Notes: generated by a model from the letters alone, not told the origin. Shown: positions 42,599-51,860, numbered from the stretch's first letter. The stretch: DNA of 64,000 nucleotides from Streptomyces sp. S.PB5 (GCF_030403745.1 NZ_JAQMWP010000001.1:1017602-1081601), one strand, 5' to 3'. Translations and numbers: made by a program.

Positions 42599-43117
42599 AT
42601 GAGCGTCGCAGAACCCCGCAGGATTGTCCTCTTCCGGCATGCGAAAGCCGACTGGCCACAGGTGACCGATCACGAGCGGCCGCTCGCCGACCGGGGCCGT
42701 ATGGACGCCGCAGTCGCCGGACGCAAGCTGGCCGACACCGACGTCCCCATCGATCTGGCCGTGTGCTCCACCGCCAGCCGGACCCGCGAGACCTGGAAGC
42801 TCGCCGTGCAGGAGCTTCCGCACCGGCCGAAAACCGTCTATGAGGAGCGGGTCTACGAGGCCTCGCCCGGCGAGCTGATCGCCGTGCTCAACGAGACCCC
42901 GGACGACGCGCAGAACGTGGTCCTCATCGGCCACAACCCGGGCGTGCAGGGCCTCGCCGACATCCTGGCGGGCTCGGCCGAGGGCGATGCGCGCGAGCGG
43001 ATGAGCCGCCGCGGCTTCCCGGCCGCCGCCTTCGCCGTCCTGACCTTCACCGGCTCCTGGAAGGCGCTGGAGCCCGGCGTGGCCACCCTCCTCGACTACT
43101 GGGCCCCCTCCGAATGA
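42599..43117 (+). CDS. SixA-like histidine phosphatase family protein
   Basis: 172 residues from the ATG at 42599. The phospho-histidine motif is IVLFRHAKADW (R13, H14), the second conserved Arg is in CSTASRTRETW, and the second His is in VVLIGHNPGVQGLADIL. SixA in E. coli removes phosphate from phosphohistidine in the ArcB or PTS-Ntr systems; family members in actinobacteria have unclear targets. It is separated by 100 nt from the preceding small gene and is convergent with serB. Confidence 0.88.
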   Translation: MSVAEPRRIVLFRHAKADWPQVTDHERPLADRGRMDAAVAGRKLADTDVPIDLAVCSTASRTRETWKLAVQELPHRPKTVYEERVYEASPGELIAVLNETPDDAQNVVLIGHNPGVQGLADILAGSAEGDARERMSRRGFPAAAFAVLTFTGSWKALEPGVATLLDYWAPSE

Positions 43118-43124
43118 TCCGACC

Positions 43125-43157
43125 GATGTGAGATCGATGTGAGATCGACGTGAGATC
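43125..43157. repeat. 11-bp tandem repeat downstream of sixA
   Basis: GATGTGAGATC, GATGTGAGATC and GACGTGAGATC follow each other directly, with a partial fourth copy. The period equals about one helical turn. It lies between the stop and the terminator hairpin. Confidence 0.7.
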
Positions 43158-43162
43158 ACTGT

Positions 43163-43202
43163 GAGGGAGGGCCCGGCACCACACGATGCCGGGCCCTCCC
43201 TC
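43163..43202. terminator. Bidirectional terminator between sixA and serB
   Basis: GAGGGAGGGCCCGGCA and TGCCGGGCCCTCCCTC form a perfect 16-bp stem with an 8-nt loop, located between two convergent genes. Confidence 0.85.
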
Positions 43203-43218
43203 TGCCGTCCGGGACGGC

Positions 43219-44430
43219 TCAGAGGATCTCGTCGTGGGTGTCCGCCGCCTCGACCTCTTCGCGGGTCACGCCCAGCAGATACAGGACGGTGTCCAGGAAG
43301 GGCACGTTCACCGCGGTGTGCGCGGCCTCCCGGACCACCGGCTTGGCGTTGAAGGCGACCCCGAGGCCGGCCGCGTTGAGCATGTCCAGGTCGTTGGCAC
43401 CGTCGCCGATCGCCACGGTCTGCGCCAGCGGCACCCCCGCCTCCGCGGCGAACCGGCGCAGCAGTCGCGCCTTGCCCGCGCGGTCCACGATCTCCCCGGT
43501 GACCCGGCCGGTCAGCTTCCCGTCGACGATCTCCAAGGTGTTGGCCTGCGCGAAGTCCAGCCCCAGCCGCTCCTTGAGATCATCCGTGACCTGGGTGAAC
43601 CCGCCGGAGACGACACCGACTTGGTAGCCGAGACGCTTGAGCGTACGGATGAGGGTGCGGGCGCCCGGGGTCAGCCGCACCTCCGTGCGCACCTTGTCCA
43701 CGACGGAGGCGTCCAGCCCCTTCAGCAGCGCCACACGCGCGTGCAGCGACTGCTCGAAGTCCAGCTCCCCGCGCATCGCGGCCGCGGTGACCTCGGCGAC
43801 CTCGTCCTCACAGCCGGCGTGCGCCGCGAACAGCTCGATGACCTCGTCCTGGATGAGCGTGGAGTCCACGTCCATCACCACCAGACGCTGCGCCCGCCGG
43901 TGCAGCCCGGCCGCGACGACGGCCACGTCGACGCCGAGCGCGGCGGCGTCGGTCACCAGCGCGGTCCGCAGAGGTTCCGTCTCCACGCCGGACACCGCGA
44001 ACTCCACCGCCGTCACCGGGTACTTGGCCAGCCGGAAGATACGGTCGATGTTGCCGCCGGCCTTCGTGATCCGCGCGGCGATCGCGGCGGTCGACTCCGC
44101 GGTGAGCGGATGCCCGAGCACGGTGACGAGGGAACGGCCGAGCCCGCGGGGCCGGTTGTCGCCGAGCCCGGAGATGATCTCGGCTTGCATCTTCATCGAC
44201 TCCGCCCAGCTGTGGACGGTGGCCCGCAGATCACCTTCGAGCCCGCGCGGCGGCTCGGTCACGAGCGCGCACAGGACCATCCGGCCACGGGTGACGACCT
44301 GCTCGATGTCGACCACGTCGACGGAGTAGGCGGCGAGAGTGTCGAAGAGCCCGGCCGTGATGCCCGGCCTGTCCTTGCCGAAGATCTTGACGAGAAGCGT
44401 GGGGACGTCGGAGGTCTGCGAAGCGCTCAT
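43219..44430 (-). CDS. serB: Phosphoserine phosphatase SerB with tandem ACT domains
   Basis: 403 residues from the ATG at 44430. Two ACT domains (about 11-85 and 99-175; LLVKIFGKDRPGITAGLFDTL and LVTVLGHPLTAESTAAIAARI) precede the HAD phosphatase domain. HAD motifs are MDVDSTLI (D187, D189), the Ser in VVSGGFTQV, Lys in DRAGKARLL and GDGANDLDML. It removes phosphate from O-phosphoserine in serine synthesis. The ACT pair suggests allosteric control by serine, as known for mycobacterial SerB2. It appears to be monocistronic. Confidence 0.95.
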   Translation of the reverse strand: MSASQTSDVPTLLVKIFGKDRPGITAGLFDTLAAYSVDVVDIEQVVTRGRMVLCALVTEPPRGLEGDLRATVHSWAESMKMQAEIISGLGDNRPRGLGRSLVTVLGHPLTAESTAAIAARITKAGGNIDRIFRLAKYPVTAVEFAVSGVETEPLRTALVTDAAALGVDVAVVAAGLHRRAQRLVVMDVDSTLIQDEVIELFAAHAGCEDEVAEVTAAAMRGELDFEQSLHARVALLKGLDASVVDKVRTEVRLTPGARTLIRTLKRLGYQVGVVSGGFTQVTDDLKERLGLDFAQANTLEIVDGKLTGRVTGEIVDRAGKARLLRRFAAEAGVPLAQTVAIGDGANDLDMLNAAGLGVAFNAKPVVREAAHTAVNVPFLDTVLYLLGVTREEVEAADTHDEIL

Positions 44431-44599
44431 GGTGTACCCACCGTATCCGGCACGCAGTGCCTTCCGCCCCTGAGGTCCGCCTGGCGGACAGGGAACACTC
44501 TGTGACGCGCAGGTGGCGGAGGGCTTACGTGGCGGCCACGGCTCTCTCGGCACATGGGGGGCGACCAGGGGACGGATAACGGCCGCGGGGTGGGCGTGT

Positions 44600-44645
44600 T
44601 GGGCGGGGGAGAGGGGGGAGGGGGAGAGGGGGGAGGGGGAGGAGC
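44600..44645. repeat. G-run tract (G-quadruplex potential) upstream of serB
   Basis: The + strand shows repeated runs of five to six G separated by single A or GA (GGGGGAGAGGGGGGAGGGGG and more). It lies about 170 nt upstream of serB, in the 598-nt gap that holds no gene I can support. Confidence 0.7.
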
Positions 44646-44809
44646 GCCGACCTCAGGACCTCGGACACGCGAGACCGAGGGCACGGCACGACACCAGGAC
44701 CTCGCTGTGCGACTGCCGGGTGCGCGCGGTGCGGCTCGGGATGCCGGGTGGGGTGCCGGTCGGGGTGCCCGACGAGGCGTGAGAGGCCTTGAGCCGGACC
44801 CAGGATCGG

Positions 44810-44985
44810 GCTCATACCGGGTCCCGGTCCGGGCCCCACGCCTGGTTCACGCCCCACTCAGGCTGGGTTCCATGCCTGGGCTCACGCCCGACCCAGCCTG
44901 GGTTCCACGCCTCGGCTCACGTCGGCCCCAGCTCGGTACCCACCCCCGGGCTCATGCCCGGCCCCAGGACCGGGCCATGCCCGAC
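44810..44985. repeat. Degenerate tandem array, about 34-bp units
   Basis: Units of the form CTGGGTTCCATGCCTGGGCT + CACGCCCGACCCAG recur four to five times with variation. No convincing protein runs through them on either strand. They fill much of the gap between the streptophobe gene and serB. Confidence 0.5.
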
Positions 44986-45028
44986 CCCGCGCCGGGCCCG
45001 GCCCCGGATGCCGTCCGATACTCGCCGG

Positions 45029-48000
45029 TCACCTCCGCCCCTTCGGCCTCCCCGGCGGCGGAGGGGGAGGTGGTGGTGGCGGTGGCGGGGGAGGCGGTGG
45101 CGGTGGCGGTGGCGGTCCCTCGTCCGGCGAGGACGGCTCGCGTCCCGCAGGCCGCGATCCGGGAGACCTGCGCGGTGACCGGGGCGGCGGCTCGATGGGC
45201 CGCACCATGGTGGGCGCGGCGTACAGATCGTCACCGGTCAGCGGTTCCTCGGGCATCTCACCGGCCGCCCCCTCGTCCCCGGGCACCGGCCCATTCCCCG
45301 GCGGCTGCGGGCCCCGCCCACCGGGACCCCCACCAGGCCGCCAGACCCCTTGGGTGGGTTGGGCTTCCGGTCCGGGGCGTCGCGTGCCTTGTGGTCCGGC
45401 TCCGGGTTCGGGTGGTGTTCCGCCAGGTTGCCGGGTGCGGTCGTTCGGATGTGCACCCGGCCGCCGGCCCACATCGGTCGGCTGTGCTTGCTGTCCCGGT
45501 CGCCAGGCACCCTCCGCGGGCGGAGGCCCTTGCCTCGGTGGTCCCGGGGGTGAGCCGTCCTGGCCCGGGGAAGGTGTTCCCCGTCGCCAGCCGCCTTCCG
45601 AGGACTGGGCTCGGCGCTCCGGTGGTGCGTCGTCCGGTGCCCGGCGGCGGTCGGGCGGCGCGTCCCTGCGCGGCGGAGCCGTTGCGCTTGGGCCCGGTGC
45701 GTCGGACGGCCGGGCGTCCTCCGGTTCGCGCAGCTCGTCGGGCACCCGCAGGTACGGATTGGTGGCCGGGTTCGGGGGCCGGTACGGAGCACCAGGCTCG
45801 TACGGCCCGGACCCGCCACCCACGGGCGGATTACCGGCGTCGCCTCCGCGAGGTGTGCCCCGGGATTCCCCCGGGTGCCGTCCGGCCTGAGAACCGCCCG
45901 CGCGCGGGACCGTCCCCGCTGCCCCGCCGTACGGCGCCTCCGGCGACGACCCCTCGTGCGGAGCCGAACCGGACCCGCCCGGGTACCGCCCAGCTCCTGA
46001 CTCTCGCAGGTACGCCTCATTTCCGCCGGGGTGCCGCGTACTTCCGGGATCCCCTGGGCGCGCCTCGGCTCCGCCCGGGTACCCCGCGGTCCGCGCTTCT
46101 CCTGGGTACGCCTGATCCCCGCCGGGGTGCCGCGTGCCTCCCGGATCCCCTGGATGAGCCCCGGCCCCGACCTCGTACCCCGCGCCCCCCGCCCTTCCTG
46201 GGTGAGCCTCAGCCCTGCCTGGGTACCCGGCGCCCCCAGTCCCGCCCGGGTGAGCCTCGGCCCCGCCCGGATATCCCGCGCCCCCCGCCCCGCCCGGATA
46301 GGCCGCGGCCTCGCCCTGATACCCCGCAGCCCCCACTCCTCCCGGATACGTCCCGGCCGCGTCCGGATACCCCGAGCCCCCCGCCCCTCCGGGATACACC
46401 CCAGCCTCGCCCGCACCCCCCGGCTGTCCGTCCCCCGGCCGGCCACCCCCCGGCACCGCCGCCCCGTCACCGAGTGCCAGCGGCGCCGCCCGATTACCCG
46501 CCGCCCCCGTCGCACGGGCGAGCAGTGCCCCGGCGGCTCCCGCGCCCGCTCCCCACAGGGCACCGATAAGCAGTGCCATACCGAGATGCCCGTGCAGTTC
46601 GATGCCCGCGCCGAACGCGTCGAAGCCGAGCACCGACAGCGAGGCGTTCACGGAGATCTCCGTCAGCCACGCCAGCAACGGCAGCGCCAACGCCGTGACG
46701 ACCCCCAGCCGTAGCGCACAGCGCCCGGCGAAACCGAGGGCCCCTGGATCCCGTACCCCCGTCGAGCCCGCGCCCCCTTGACCGCCGGCTGCTGGATCCC
46801 GTACCCACGCCTCACCCGTACCGCCCGCGCCCCCGCCCCCCGGATCCCGTCCGTACGTGGAACCGGCCGTCGAACCCCAGCCACCCGCACCGCTCTGAAC
46901 AGCGGCGCCCGGAGTCCATGCTCCCGCCGACCCCGTACCGCCCGCGCCCCCGCCCCCCGGATCCCGTCCGTACGCGGAACCGGCCGACGACCCCCAGCCA
47001 CCCGCACCGCTCTCGACACCGGCCCCCGGCCCCCGTACCCCCGTACCGCCCGCGCCCGTGACGCCGGTCCCGGCCCCCGTACCGCCCGGGACACCACCCC
47101 CCGGATCCCCCGCAGCAACCCCCACCGGCGTCCGCACCGCCGTCAGTACCCCCGCGAACAGCATCATCATCGCCGCCGCGACCCCCAACAGCCACACCCG
47201 TCCGTCCAGTTCCGCCAGGCGCGACAGCGACACGGACTGGTCGCGTTCGGAGCTCAGGAGGTCGTCCAGGGGGGCGGGGAGGAAGTTGGCCAGGGGGCCC
47301 GTCGCGCGGCCGTCCCAGGGCACGAACAGGCCGATCGGGATGCCGAGCCAGGTGCCGTTGGGCGTGCCCAGGAGCGCCGCGCCCGCGATGCGTTTCGGGT
47401 GGTCGTCGCCGATCGAGGCGTACGCCGCGGCCGCGAGCCCCGCCGCCACCGCGACCAGCAGGACGGTCACGAGGGCCGACACCGCGGGGCGTACGACCCG
47501 GTGCAGTGCCTCCCAGCCGCGGGGGAGCGGCGTACGGCGTGAGGCCAGCAGGGCGATGAACAGGATGCCCGCCGACCAGCCGAGCCCGCCCAACAGCGTC
47601 GGGACGGTGTCCACCGTGAAGCCGACCGCCGCCTTCGCGTCGACCAGGTCGCCGATCTGGTCCGGCAGCAGCCCGCCGATGTCCCCGACGTCACCGAGCC
47701 CGGGGATCTCCAGACCGCCCCCGCCGCCCCCGCCGCCGGGCAGGTCGTCGAGCCCGAGGGCGCTGCCGTCGATCGTGATGACGTCGTGACCTGCCCAGGC
47801 CAGTCCGCCCAGCGTGGCCACGAAGAGGGCCACCACCGCGCCCGCGCGTGCGAGGAGTTCGGCCGGTGCGATCACAACTCCCGCCGACCGTAGGGACCGT
47901 AGGAAGAACCATGACAAAAGGAGCGCACCGACCAGGCTGACACCCAATGGCGTGATCTCGATGGCCGTCGCCGCCTCCGCGCCGGTCAGCCCGAACGTGG

Positions 48001-48232
48001 ACACGTCGCCGGACGGTGTCACCGAACCACCCGCCCCGAGCGCCACAACAGCCGCAGTCATCGGGCCCAGTGACGCCGTCGAGTCCGCCTCCAGCAGATG
48101 CAGACCGAGGGCCGCGACCCCCGCCATACCGATCAACGCCCAGCTCACGGCGGCGATCGCGGACAGCAGGATGTCGCCCCAGGGCAACTTCACGCCGTGC
48201 TTGCCGGTGTCGACGCTCATGGACGCACTCAT
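45029..48232 (-). CDS. Streptophobe family membrane protein with long repetitive region
   Basis: 1067 residues. The N-terminal third is a polytopic membrane domain (LPWGDILLSAIAAVSWALIGMAGVAALGL, VSLVGALLLSWFFLRSLRSAGVV, AGAVVALFVATLGGLAWAGHDVI and further helices to about 390). A Gly-rich linker with two near-identical repeats follows, then two more helices (LRLGVVTALALPLLAWLTEI and LHGHLGMALLIGALWGAGAGAAGALLA). The last 450 residues are Gly/Pro/Ala/Tyr-rich repeats and end in a run of about 22 prolines. I recall the name streptophobe for such actinomycete proteins, whose function is not known. The repeats may vary in copy number. It is divergent from the FHA-ABC exporter. Confidence 0.85.
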   Translation of the reverse strand: MSASMSVDTGKHGVKLPWGDILLSAIAAVSWALIGMAGVAALGLHLLEADSTASLGPMTAAVVALGAGGSVTPSGDVSTFGLTGAEAATAIEITPLGVSLVGALLLSWFFLRSLRSAGVVIAPAELLARAGAVVALFVATLGGLAWAGHDVITIDGSALGLDDLPGGGGGGGGLEIPGLGDVGDIGGLLPDQIGDLVDAKAAVGFTVDTVPTLLGGLGWSAGILFIALLASRRTPLPRGWEALHRVVRPAVSALVTVLLVAVAAGLAAAAYASIGDDHPKRIAGAALLGTPNGTWLGIPIGLFVPWDGRATGPLANFLPAPLDDLLSSERDQSVSLSRLAELDGRVWLLGVAAAMMMLFAGVLTAVRTPVGVAAGDPGGGVPGGTGAGTGVTGAGGTGVRGPGAGVESGAGGWGSSAGSAYGRDPGGGGAGGTGSAGAWTPGAAVQSGAGGWGSTAGSTYGRDPGGGGAGGTGEAWVRDPAAGGQGGAGSTGVRDPGALGFAGRCALRLGVVTALALPLLAWLTEISVNASLSVLGFDAFGAGIELHGHLGMALLIGALWGAGAGAAGALLARATGAAGNRAAPLALGDGAAVPGGGRPGDGQPGGAGEAGVYPGGAGGSGYPDAAGTYPGGVGAAGYQGEAAAYPGGAGGAGYPGGAEAHPGGTGGAGYPGRAEAHPGRAGGAGYEVGAGAHPGDPGGTRHPGGDQAYPGEARTAGYPGGAEARPGDPGSTRHPGGNEAYLRESGAGRYPGGSGSAPHEGSSPEAPYGGAAGTVPRAGGSQAGRHPGESRGTPRGGDAGNPPVGGGSGPYEPGAPYRPPNPATNPYLRVPDELREPEDARPSDAPGPSATAPPRRDAPPDRRRAPDDAPPERRAQSSEGGWRRGTPSPGQDGSPPGPPRQGPPPAEGAWRPGQQAQPTDVGRRPGAHPNDRTRQPGGTPPEPGAGPQGTRRPGPEAQPTQGVWRPGGGPGGRGPQPPGNGPVPGDEGAAGEMPEEPLTGDDLYAAPTMVRPIEPPPRSPRRSPGSRPAGREPSSPDEGPPPPPPPPPPPPPPPPPPPPPGRPKGRR
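46818..47013. repeat. Tandem 117-bp period repeat in the streptophobe gene
   Basis: Two 79-bp segments at 46818-46896 and 46935-47013 are nearly identical (GTACCGCCCGCGCCCCCGCC start in both). They encode SGAGGWGS(S/T)AGS and YGRDPGGGGAGGTG blocks. Confidence 0.85.
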
Positions 48233-48458
48233 GGCAGACCCCCCGATCCGCAGCGCGGCTGTCCGCCGCGCATGTCCCCCTCGCGTGGATTACCACTCTC
48301 CGGGTCGGTTTCAACCCCGTCAACGGAACCGGTCGAAGCGTGTGCGCGTGGTCTTCACAAGGCCCGACTTTCGGTCAGGGGGCGGAAACTGAAATAGTTC
48401 CCGACGATGTTCGACATCCCTAGACTCCCTGTGTTGGGGGTAACTCGGGGGACTACTC

Positions 48459-50996
48459 ATGGGGCATGGAGTGCCGGAACTCGTACTGGAATTGAATGGA
48501 CGTACCTGGACGCTCGACGTGTCCAGGCCCTACACCCTCGGACGCGATCCGCAGGGTGACATCGTGCTCGACGACGCGAGGGTGTCCTGGCGGCACGCCA
48601 CGCTCACCTGGAGCGGCCGCAGTTGGGTCATCGAGGACCACGGCTCCACGAACGGCACGTTCGTGCAGGGCCAGCGGATCCACCAGCTGGAGCTCGGCCC
48701 CGGCTCGGCGGTCCACCTCGGCAACGCGACCGACGGCCCGCGCGTGAGCCTGACCGGCACCGCGGCCCCGGCCGCACAGCCGCAGGCCCAGCCGTACGCC
48801 GCCCAGGGCGCCCAGGGCGGCGCTCCGGCCGCGAACCCCGGCTGGGCCCAGCAGGCCCCGCCGCAGCAACAGGCCCCGCAGGCCGGCTGGCAGCAGCCGC
48901 AGCAGCCCGCCGCGAACATCCCGCCGCAGCAGGGTGCCGGCGTCGGCGCGGGGGCGCCGCCGGTCTACGGCGACCGCAGCCCGACCACGTTCCACCAGTT
49001 CTCCATCGGCCGCGTGATGCGCATCGGTCGTGCTCTGGAGAACGAACTGGTCGTCTCCGACCTGCAGGTCTCCCGTCACCACGCCGAGTTCCACTCGACG
49101 CCCGACGGCCGTATGGAGATCCGCGACCTCGGCTCGCACAACGGCACGTACGTCAACGGCCAGCCGATCCCCAAGGGCGGCTCGATACTGCTCGGCCCGA
49201 CGGACATCGTCGGCGTCGGCCACTCGACCTTCCGGATCGTGGGCGACCGGCTCGAGGAGTTCGTCGACACCGGTGAGGTCTCCTTCTCGGCCCGCCATCT
49301 GACGGTGACGGTCGACGGCGGCAAGCAGATCCTCAAGGACGTCTCCTTCGGCGTCCCGGAGAAGTCGCTGATCGCGGTCATCGGCCCGTCCGGATCCGGC
49401 AAGTCGACGCTGCTCAAGGCGCTGACGGGCTACCGGCCCGCCAACCAGGGCGACGTCCTCTACGACAACCGGAACCTCTACAAGCAGTTCGCCGAGCTGC
49501 GTCAGCGCATCGGTCTGGTCCCGCAGGACGACATCCTGCACAAGGAGCTGACCGTCAAGAAGGCCCTCAAGTACGCGGCCAAGCTCCGCTTCCCCGCCGA
49601 CACCACCGGCGCCGAGCGCGAGGCCCGGATCGACGAGGTGCTGCGCGAGCTGAAGCTGGACATCCACAAGGAGAAGAAGGTCACCTCCCTCTCCGGCGGC
49701 CAGCGCAAGCGCGTCTCGGTGGCTCTGGAGCTCCTCACCAAGCCGTCGCTGATCTTCCTGGACGAGCCCACGTCGGGCCTCGACCCGGGCATGGACCGCG
49801 ACGTCATGCAGCTGCTGCGCGGCCTCGCCGACGACGGCCGCACGGTCCTCGTCGTCACCCACTCGGTGGCCGAGCTGGCGATCTGCGACAAGCTGCTGGT
49901 GATGGCGCCGGGCGGTGCCGTGGCGTACTTCGGCCCGCCCGAGGAGGCCCTGAACTTCTTCGGCTACGACACCTGGGCCGACGTCTTCTCCGCCTTCGAG
50001 AACTACCGCGACTACGACTGGGCGGGACGCTGGAAGGGCTCGCAGCACTACCAGATGTACGCCGCGGACATCGACGCCGTTGCGCCGCAGTCCGTACAGA
50101 TGCCGCCGATGCAGGCGATGCGGCCGCCCAAGCCGCAGGGCTGGATGTCCCAGTTCGGCACGCTGGTGGGCCGCTATGTCTCGGTGATCGCCTCCGACAA
50201 GGGCTTCCTGGCCCTGTCGATCATCCTGCCGCTCGTCCTCGGCTCGGTGAGCCTGCTCATCGACTCGGGCAAGGACCTCCTGGTCAACACGGAGAAGAAC
50301 CCGACCACCGGTCTGCCCGTCGCCAACGGCACGGCCCTGACCGTCCTGCTGATCCTCGCGGTGGGCGCCTGCTTCGCCGGCGCCGCCAACTCGGTGCGTG
50401 AGCTGATCAAGGAACGGGTCATCTACGAGCGGGAGCGCGCGACCGGCCTGTCCCGGTCCGCGTACCTGATGTCCAAGGTGTTCGTGCTCGGCCTCATCAC
50501 CGTGCTCCAGGGCCTGATGGTCGGCCTCATCGGCTTCTCCAGCCGCAAGGTCCCGGACGAGGGCCTGCTCCCCGGCGTCCCGATCCTGGTGGAGCTGTGC
50601 ATCCCGATCATGGCGCTGGGCTTCACCGCCATGATGTTCGGCCTGATCATCTCGGCCCTGGTGAAGACCGCTGAGAAGACCATGCCGCTGCTGGTCATGT
50701 TCGCCATCGTCCAGGTCGTCTTCACAGGCTGTCTGTTCCCGCTGGCCAACTCGGTCGGCGTCAACGAGCTGTCGTACCTGATGCCGTCGCGCTGGGCGGT
50801 CGCCGCGGCGGGCGCCACGCTCGACTTCAACAACATCAGCCCGCCCGCCAAGGGCGACAGCAACGACCCGCTGTGGGAGAACACCCTCGGCGCCTGGGGC
50901 ATGGACATGGCCGCCCTGATCGTCCTGGGCGTGATCTGCGGCTTCTTCGTGGCCCGCTTCCTGCGCCGCCACGAGCCCGAGGTCATGCGCAAGTAG
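48459..50996 (+). CDS. FHA-domain ABC transporter, fused ATPase and permease
   Basis: 845 residues. Order: FHA 1 (about 20-90; GRDPQGDIVLDD, SWRHA, STNGTF), a Gln/Pro/Ala linker (100-170), FHA 2 (178-262; GRALENELVVSD, SRHHAEF, SHNGTYVN), an ATPase (Walker A GPSGSGKST at 309-317, LSGGQRKRVS, LIFLDEPTSGLD), then an ABC2-type permease with six helices. This is the architecture of M. tuberculosis Rv1747, an exporter regulated by Ser/Thr kinase phosphorylation read by its FHA domains. The cargo is unknown; lipid or cell-wall precursors are likely. It is divergent from the streptophobe gene (226-nt gap). Confidence 0.94.
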   Translation: MGHGVPELVLELNGRTWTLDVSRPYTLGRDPQGDIVLDDARVSWRHATLTWSGRSWVIEDHGSTNGTFVQGQRIHQLELGPGSAVHLGNATDGPRVSLTGTAAPAAQPQAQPYAAQGAQGGAPAANPGWAQQAPPQQQAPQAGWQQPQQPAANIPPQQGAGVGAGAPPVYGDRSPTTFHQFSIGRVMRIGRALENELVVSDLQVSRHHAEFHSTPDGRMEIRDLGSHNGTYVNGQPIPKGGSILLGPTDIVGVGHSTFRIVGDRLEEFVDTGEVSFSARHLTVTVDGGKQILKDVSFGVPEKSLIAVIGPSGSGKSTLLKALTGYRPANQGDVLYDNRNLYKQFAELRQRIGLVPQDDILHKELTVKKALKYAAKLRFPADTTGAEREARIDEVLRELKLDIHKEKKVTSLSGGQRKRVSVALELLTKPSLIFLDEPTSGLDPGMDRDVMQLLRGLADDGRTVLVVTHSVAELAICDKLLVMAPGGAVAYFGPPEEALNFFGYDTWADVFSAFENYRDYDWAGRWKGSQHYQMYAADIDAVAPQSVQMPPMQAMRPPKPQGWMSQFGTLVGRYVSVIASDKGFLALSIILPLVLGSVSLLIDSGKDLLVNTEKNPTTGLPVANGTALTVLLILAVGACFAGAANSVRELIKERVIYERERATGLSRSAYLMSKVFVLGLITVLQGLMVGLIGFSSRKVPDEGLLPGVPILVELCIPIMALGFTAMMFGLIISALVKTAEKTMPLLVMFAIVQVVFTGCLFPLANSVGVNELSYLMPSRWAVAAAGATLDFNNISPPAKGDSNDPLWENTLGAWGMDMAALIVLGVICGFFVARFLRRHEPEVMRK

Positions 50997-51009
50997 TCGC
51001 AGTCGTACG

Positions 51010-51056
51010 ACGCCGAAGGGCGGCACCCCCGTCGGTGGGGTGCCGCCCTTCGGCGT
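51010..51056. terminator. Strong hairpin between the FHA-ABC and transglycosylase genes
   Basis: A perfect 20-bp stem (ACGCCGAAGGGCGGCACCCC and its complement) with a 7-nt loop between two convergent genes. Confidence 0.88.
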
Positions 51057-51081
51057 AGCCGCAGCTGAGGTCCGCGCAGCC

Positions 51082-51813
51082 TCAGTACGCGCCGTTGACG
51101 TTGTCGATCGAGCCGTACTTGTCGGCCGCGTAGTTGGCGGCGGCGACGATGTTGGCGACCGGGTTGTACTGGCTGTGGACCGTGCCCTCGACGTGGTACG
51201 CGTCGAAGGTCGGCTTGATGATCTGGAGCAGACCGATCGACGGCGTGCCGTTGATGGCGTTGATGTCCCAGTTGTTGATCGCGTTCGGGTTGCCCGAGGA
51301 CTCCCGCATGATGTTGCGGTACAGCCCGTTGTAGGTACCCGGGATGTTCTTCTCGTCCATGATGGCGAGGGCGTGCTTGATCCAGCCGTCGAGGTTGTTG
51401 GCGTACTTCGGGGCGGCGGCCTTGACCGCGGCACGCTTGGCGGACCGGCTGGCGGCCTCCTTCGCCTTGCGCTCGGCCTCGGCCTTCTTCTTGGCGGCGG
51501 CCTGGGCAGCCGCCTTCTTCTTCGCGACGGCGTCGGCGGCTGCCTCGGCGGCGGCCTTCTTCGCGGCGGCTGCCTCGGCGGCCTGCTCCTGCAGGCTCGT
51601 GTCGGCGAGCTGCTCGGTCACGTCCGACTGCAGGTCCTTGAGCTGCTCGGAGCTGTACGCCACCGCGGCCGAGGAAGCGGCCTCGCTCGTGGTGGTCTCC
51701 GCGTTGCTGGGAACGGCGGAGAACGCGAGGGCGGCGGCACCGAGGGTGGCGACACCGGCGATGGCGACCTTGTGGCGCTTGGTCAGCGCGCGACTGTGGC
51801 TCTTCTTCGACAT
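51082..51813 (-). CDS. Secreted transglycosylase-like SLT domain protein
   Basis: 243 residues from the ATG at 51813 (MSKKSHSRALTKRHK). A signal peptide (KVAIAGVATLGAAALAFSAVPSNA) is followed by a 90-residue Ala/Lys/Glu coiled coil (SLQEQAAEAAAAKKAAAEAAADAVAKKKAAAQAA), then a lysozyme-like SLT domain of about 85 residues: NIMRESSGNPNAINNWDINAINGTPSIGLLQIIKPTFDAYHV, with the catalytic Glu in MRESSG. It should cleave or bind peptidoglycan. The coiled coil may link the domain to the cell surface or to another hydrolase. The leader carries a conspicuous hairpin. Confidence 0.92.
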   Translation of the reverse strand: MSKKSHSRALTKRHKVAIAGVATLGAAALAFSAVPSNAETTTSEAASSAAVAYSSEQLKDLQSDVTEQLADTSLQEQAAEAAAAKKAAAEAAADAVAKKKAAAQAAAKKKAEAERKAKEAASRSAKRAAVKAAAPKYANNLDGWIKHALAIMDEKNIPGTYNGLYRNIMRESSGNPNAINNWDINAINGTPSIGLLQIIKPTFDAYHVEGTVHSQYNPVANIVAAANYAADKYGSIDNVNGAY

Positions 51814-51860
51814 GCGGATGGACCTCTTCGAATAGCGCGGAGGCCGCTCTGCGTACAAAA

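Noticed and set aside
44525..44857. Minus-strand frame between streptophobe and serB
   Set aside because: Only Gly/Pro/Arg low complexity over the repeat array; no ribosome site.
44554..46569. Long open frame on the + strand opposite the streptophobe gene
   Set aside because: It is a shadow of the repetitive minus-strand gene, rich in Pro/Arg/Ala with no domain, and it begins in the G-run tract.
48453..51434. Very long open frame opposite the FHA-ABC gene
   Set aside because: The + strand has a complete FHA-ABC protein with all motifs; the opposite frame has only composition-driven Arg/Asp/Val runs.
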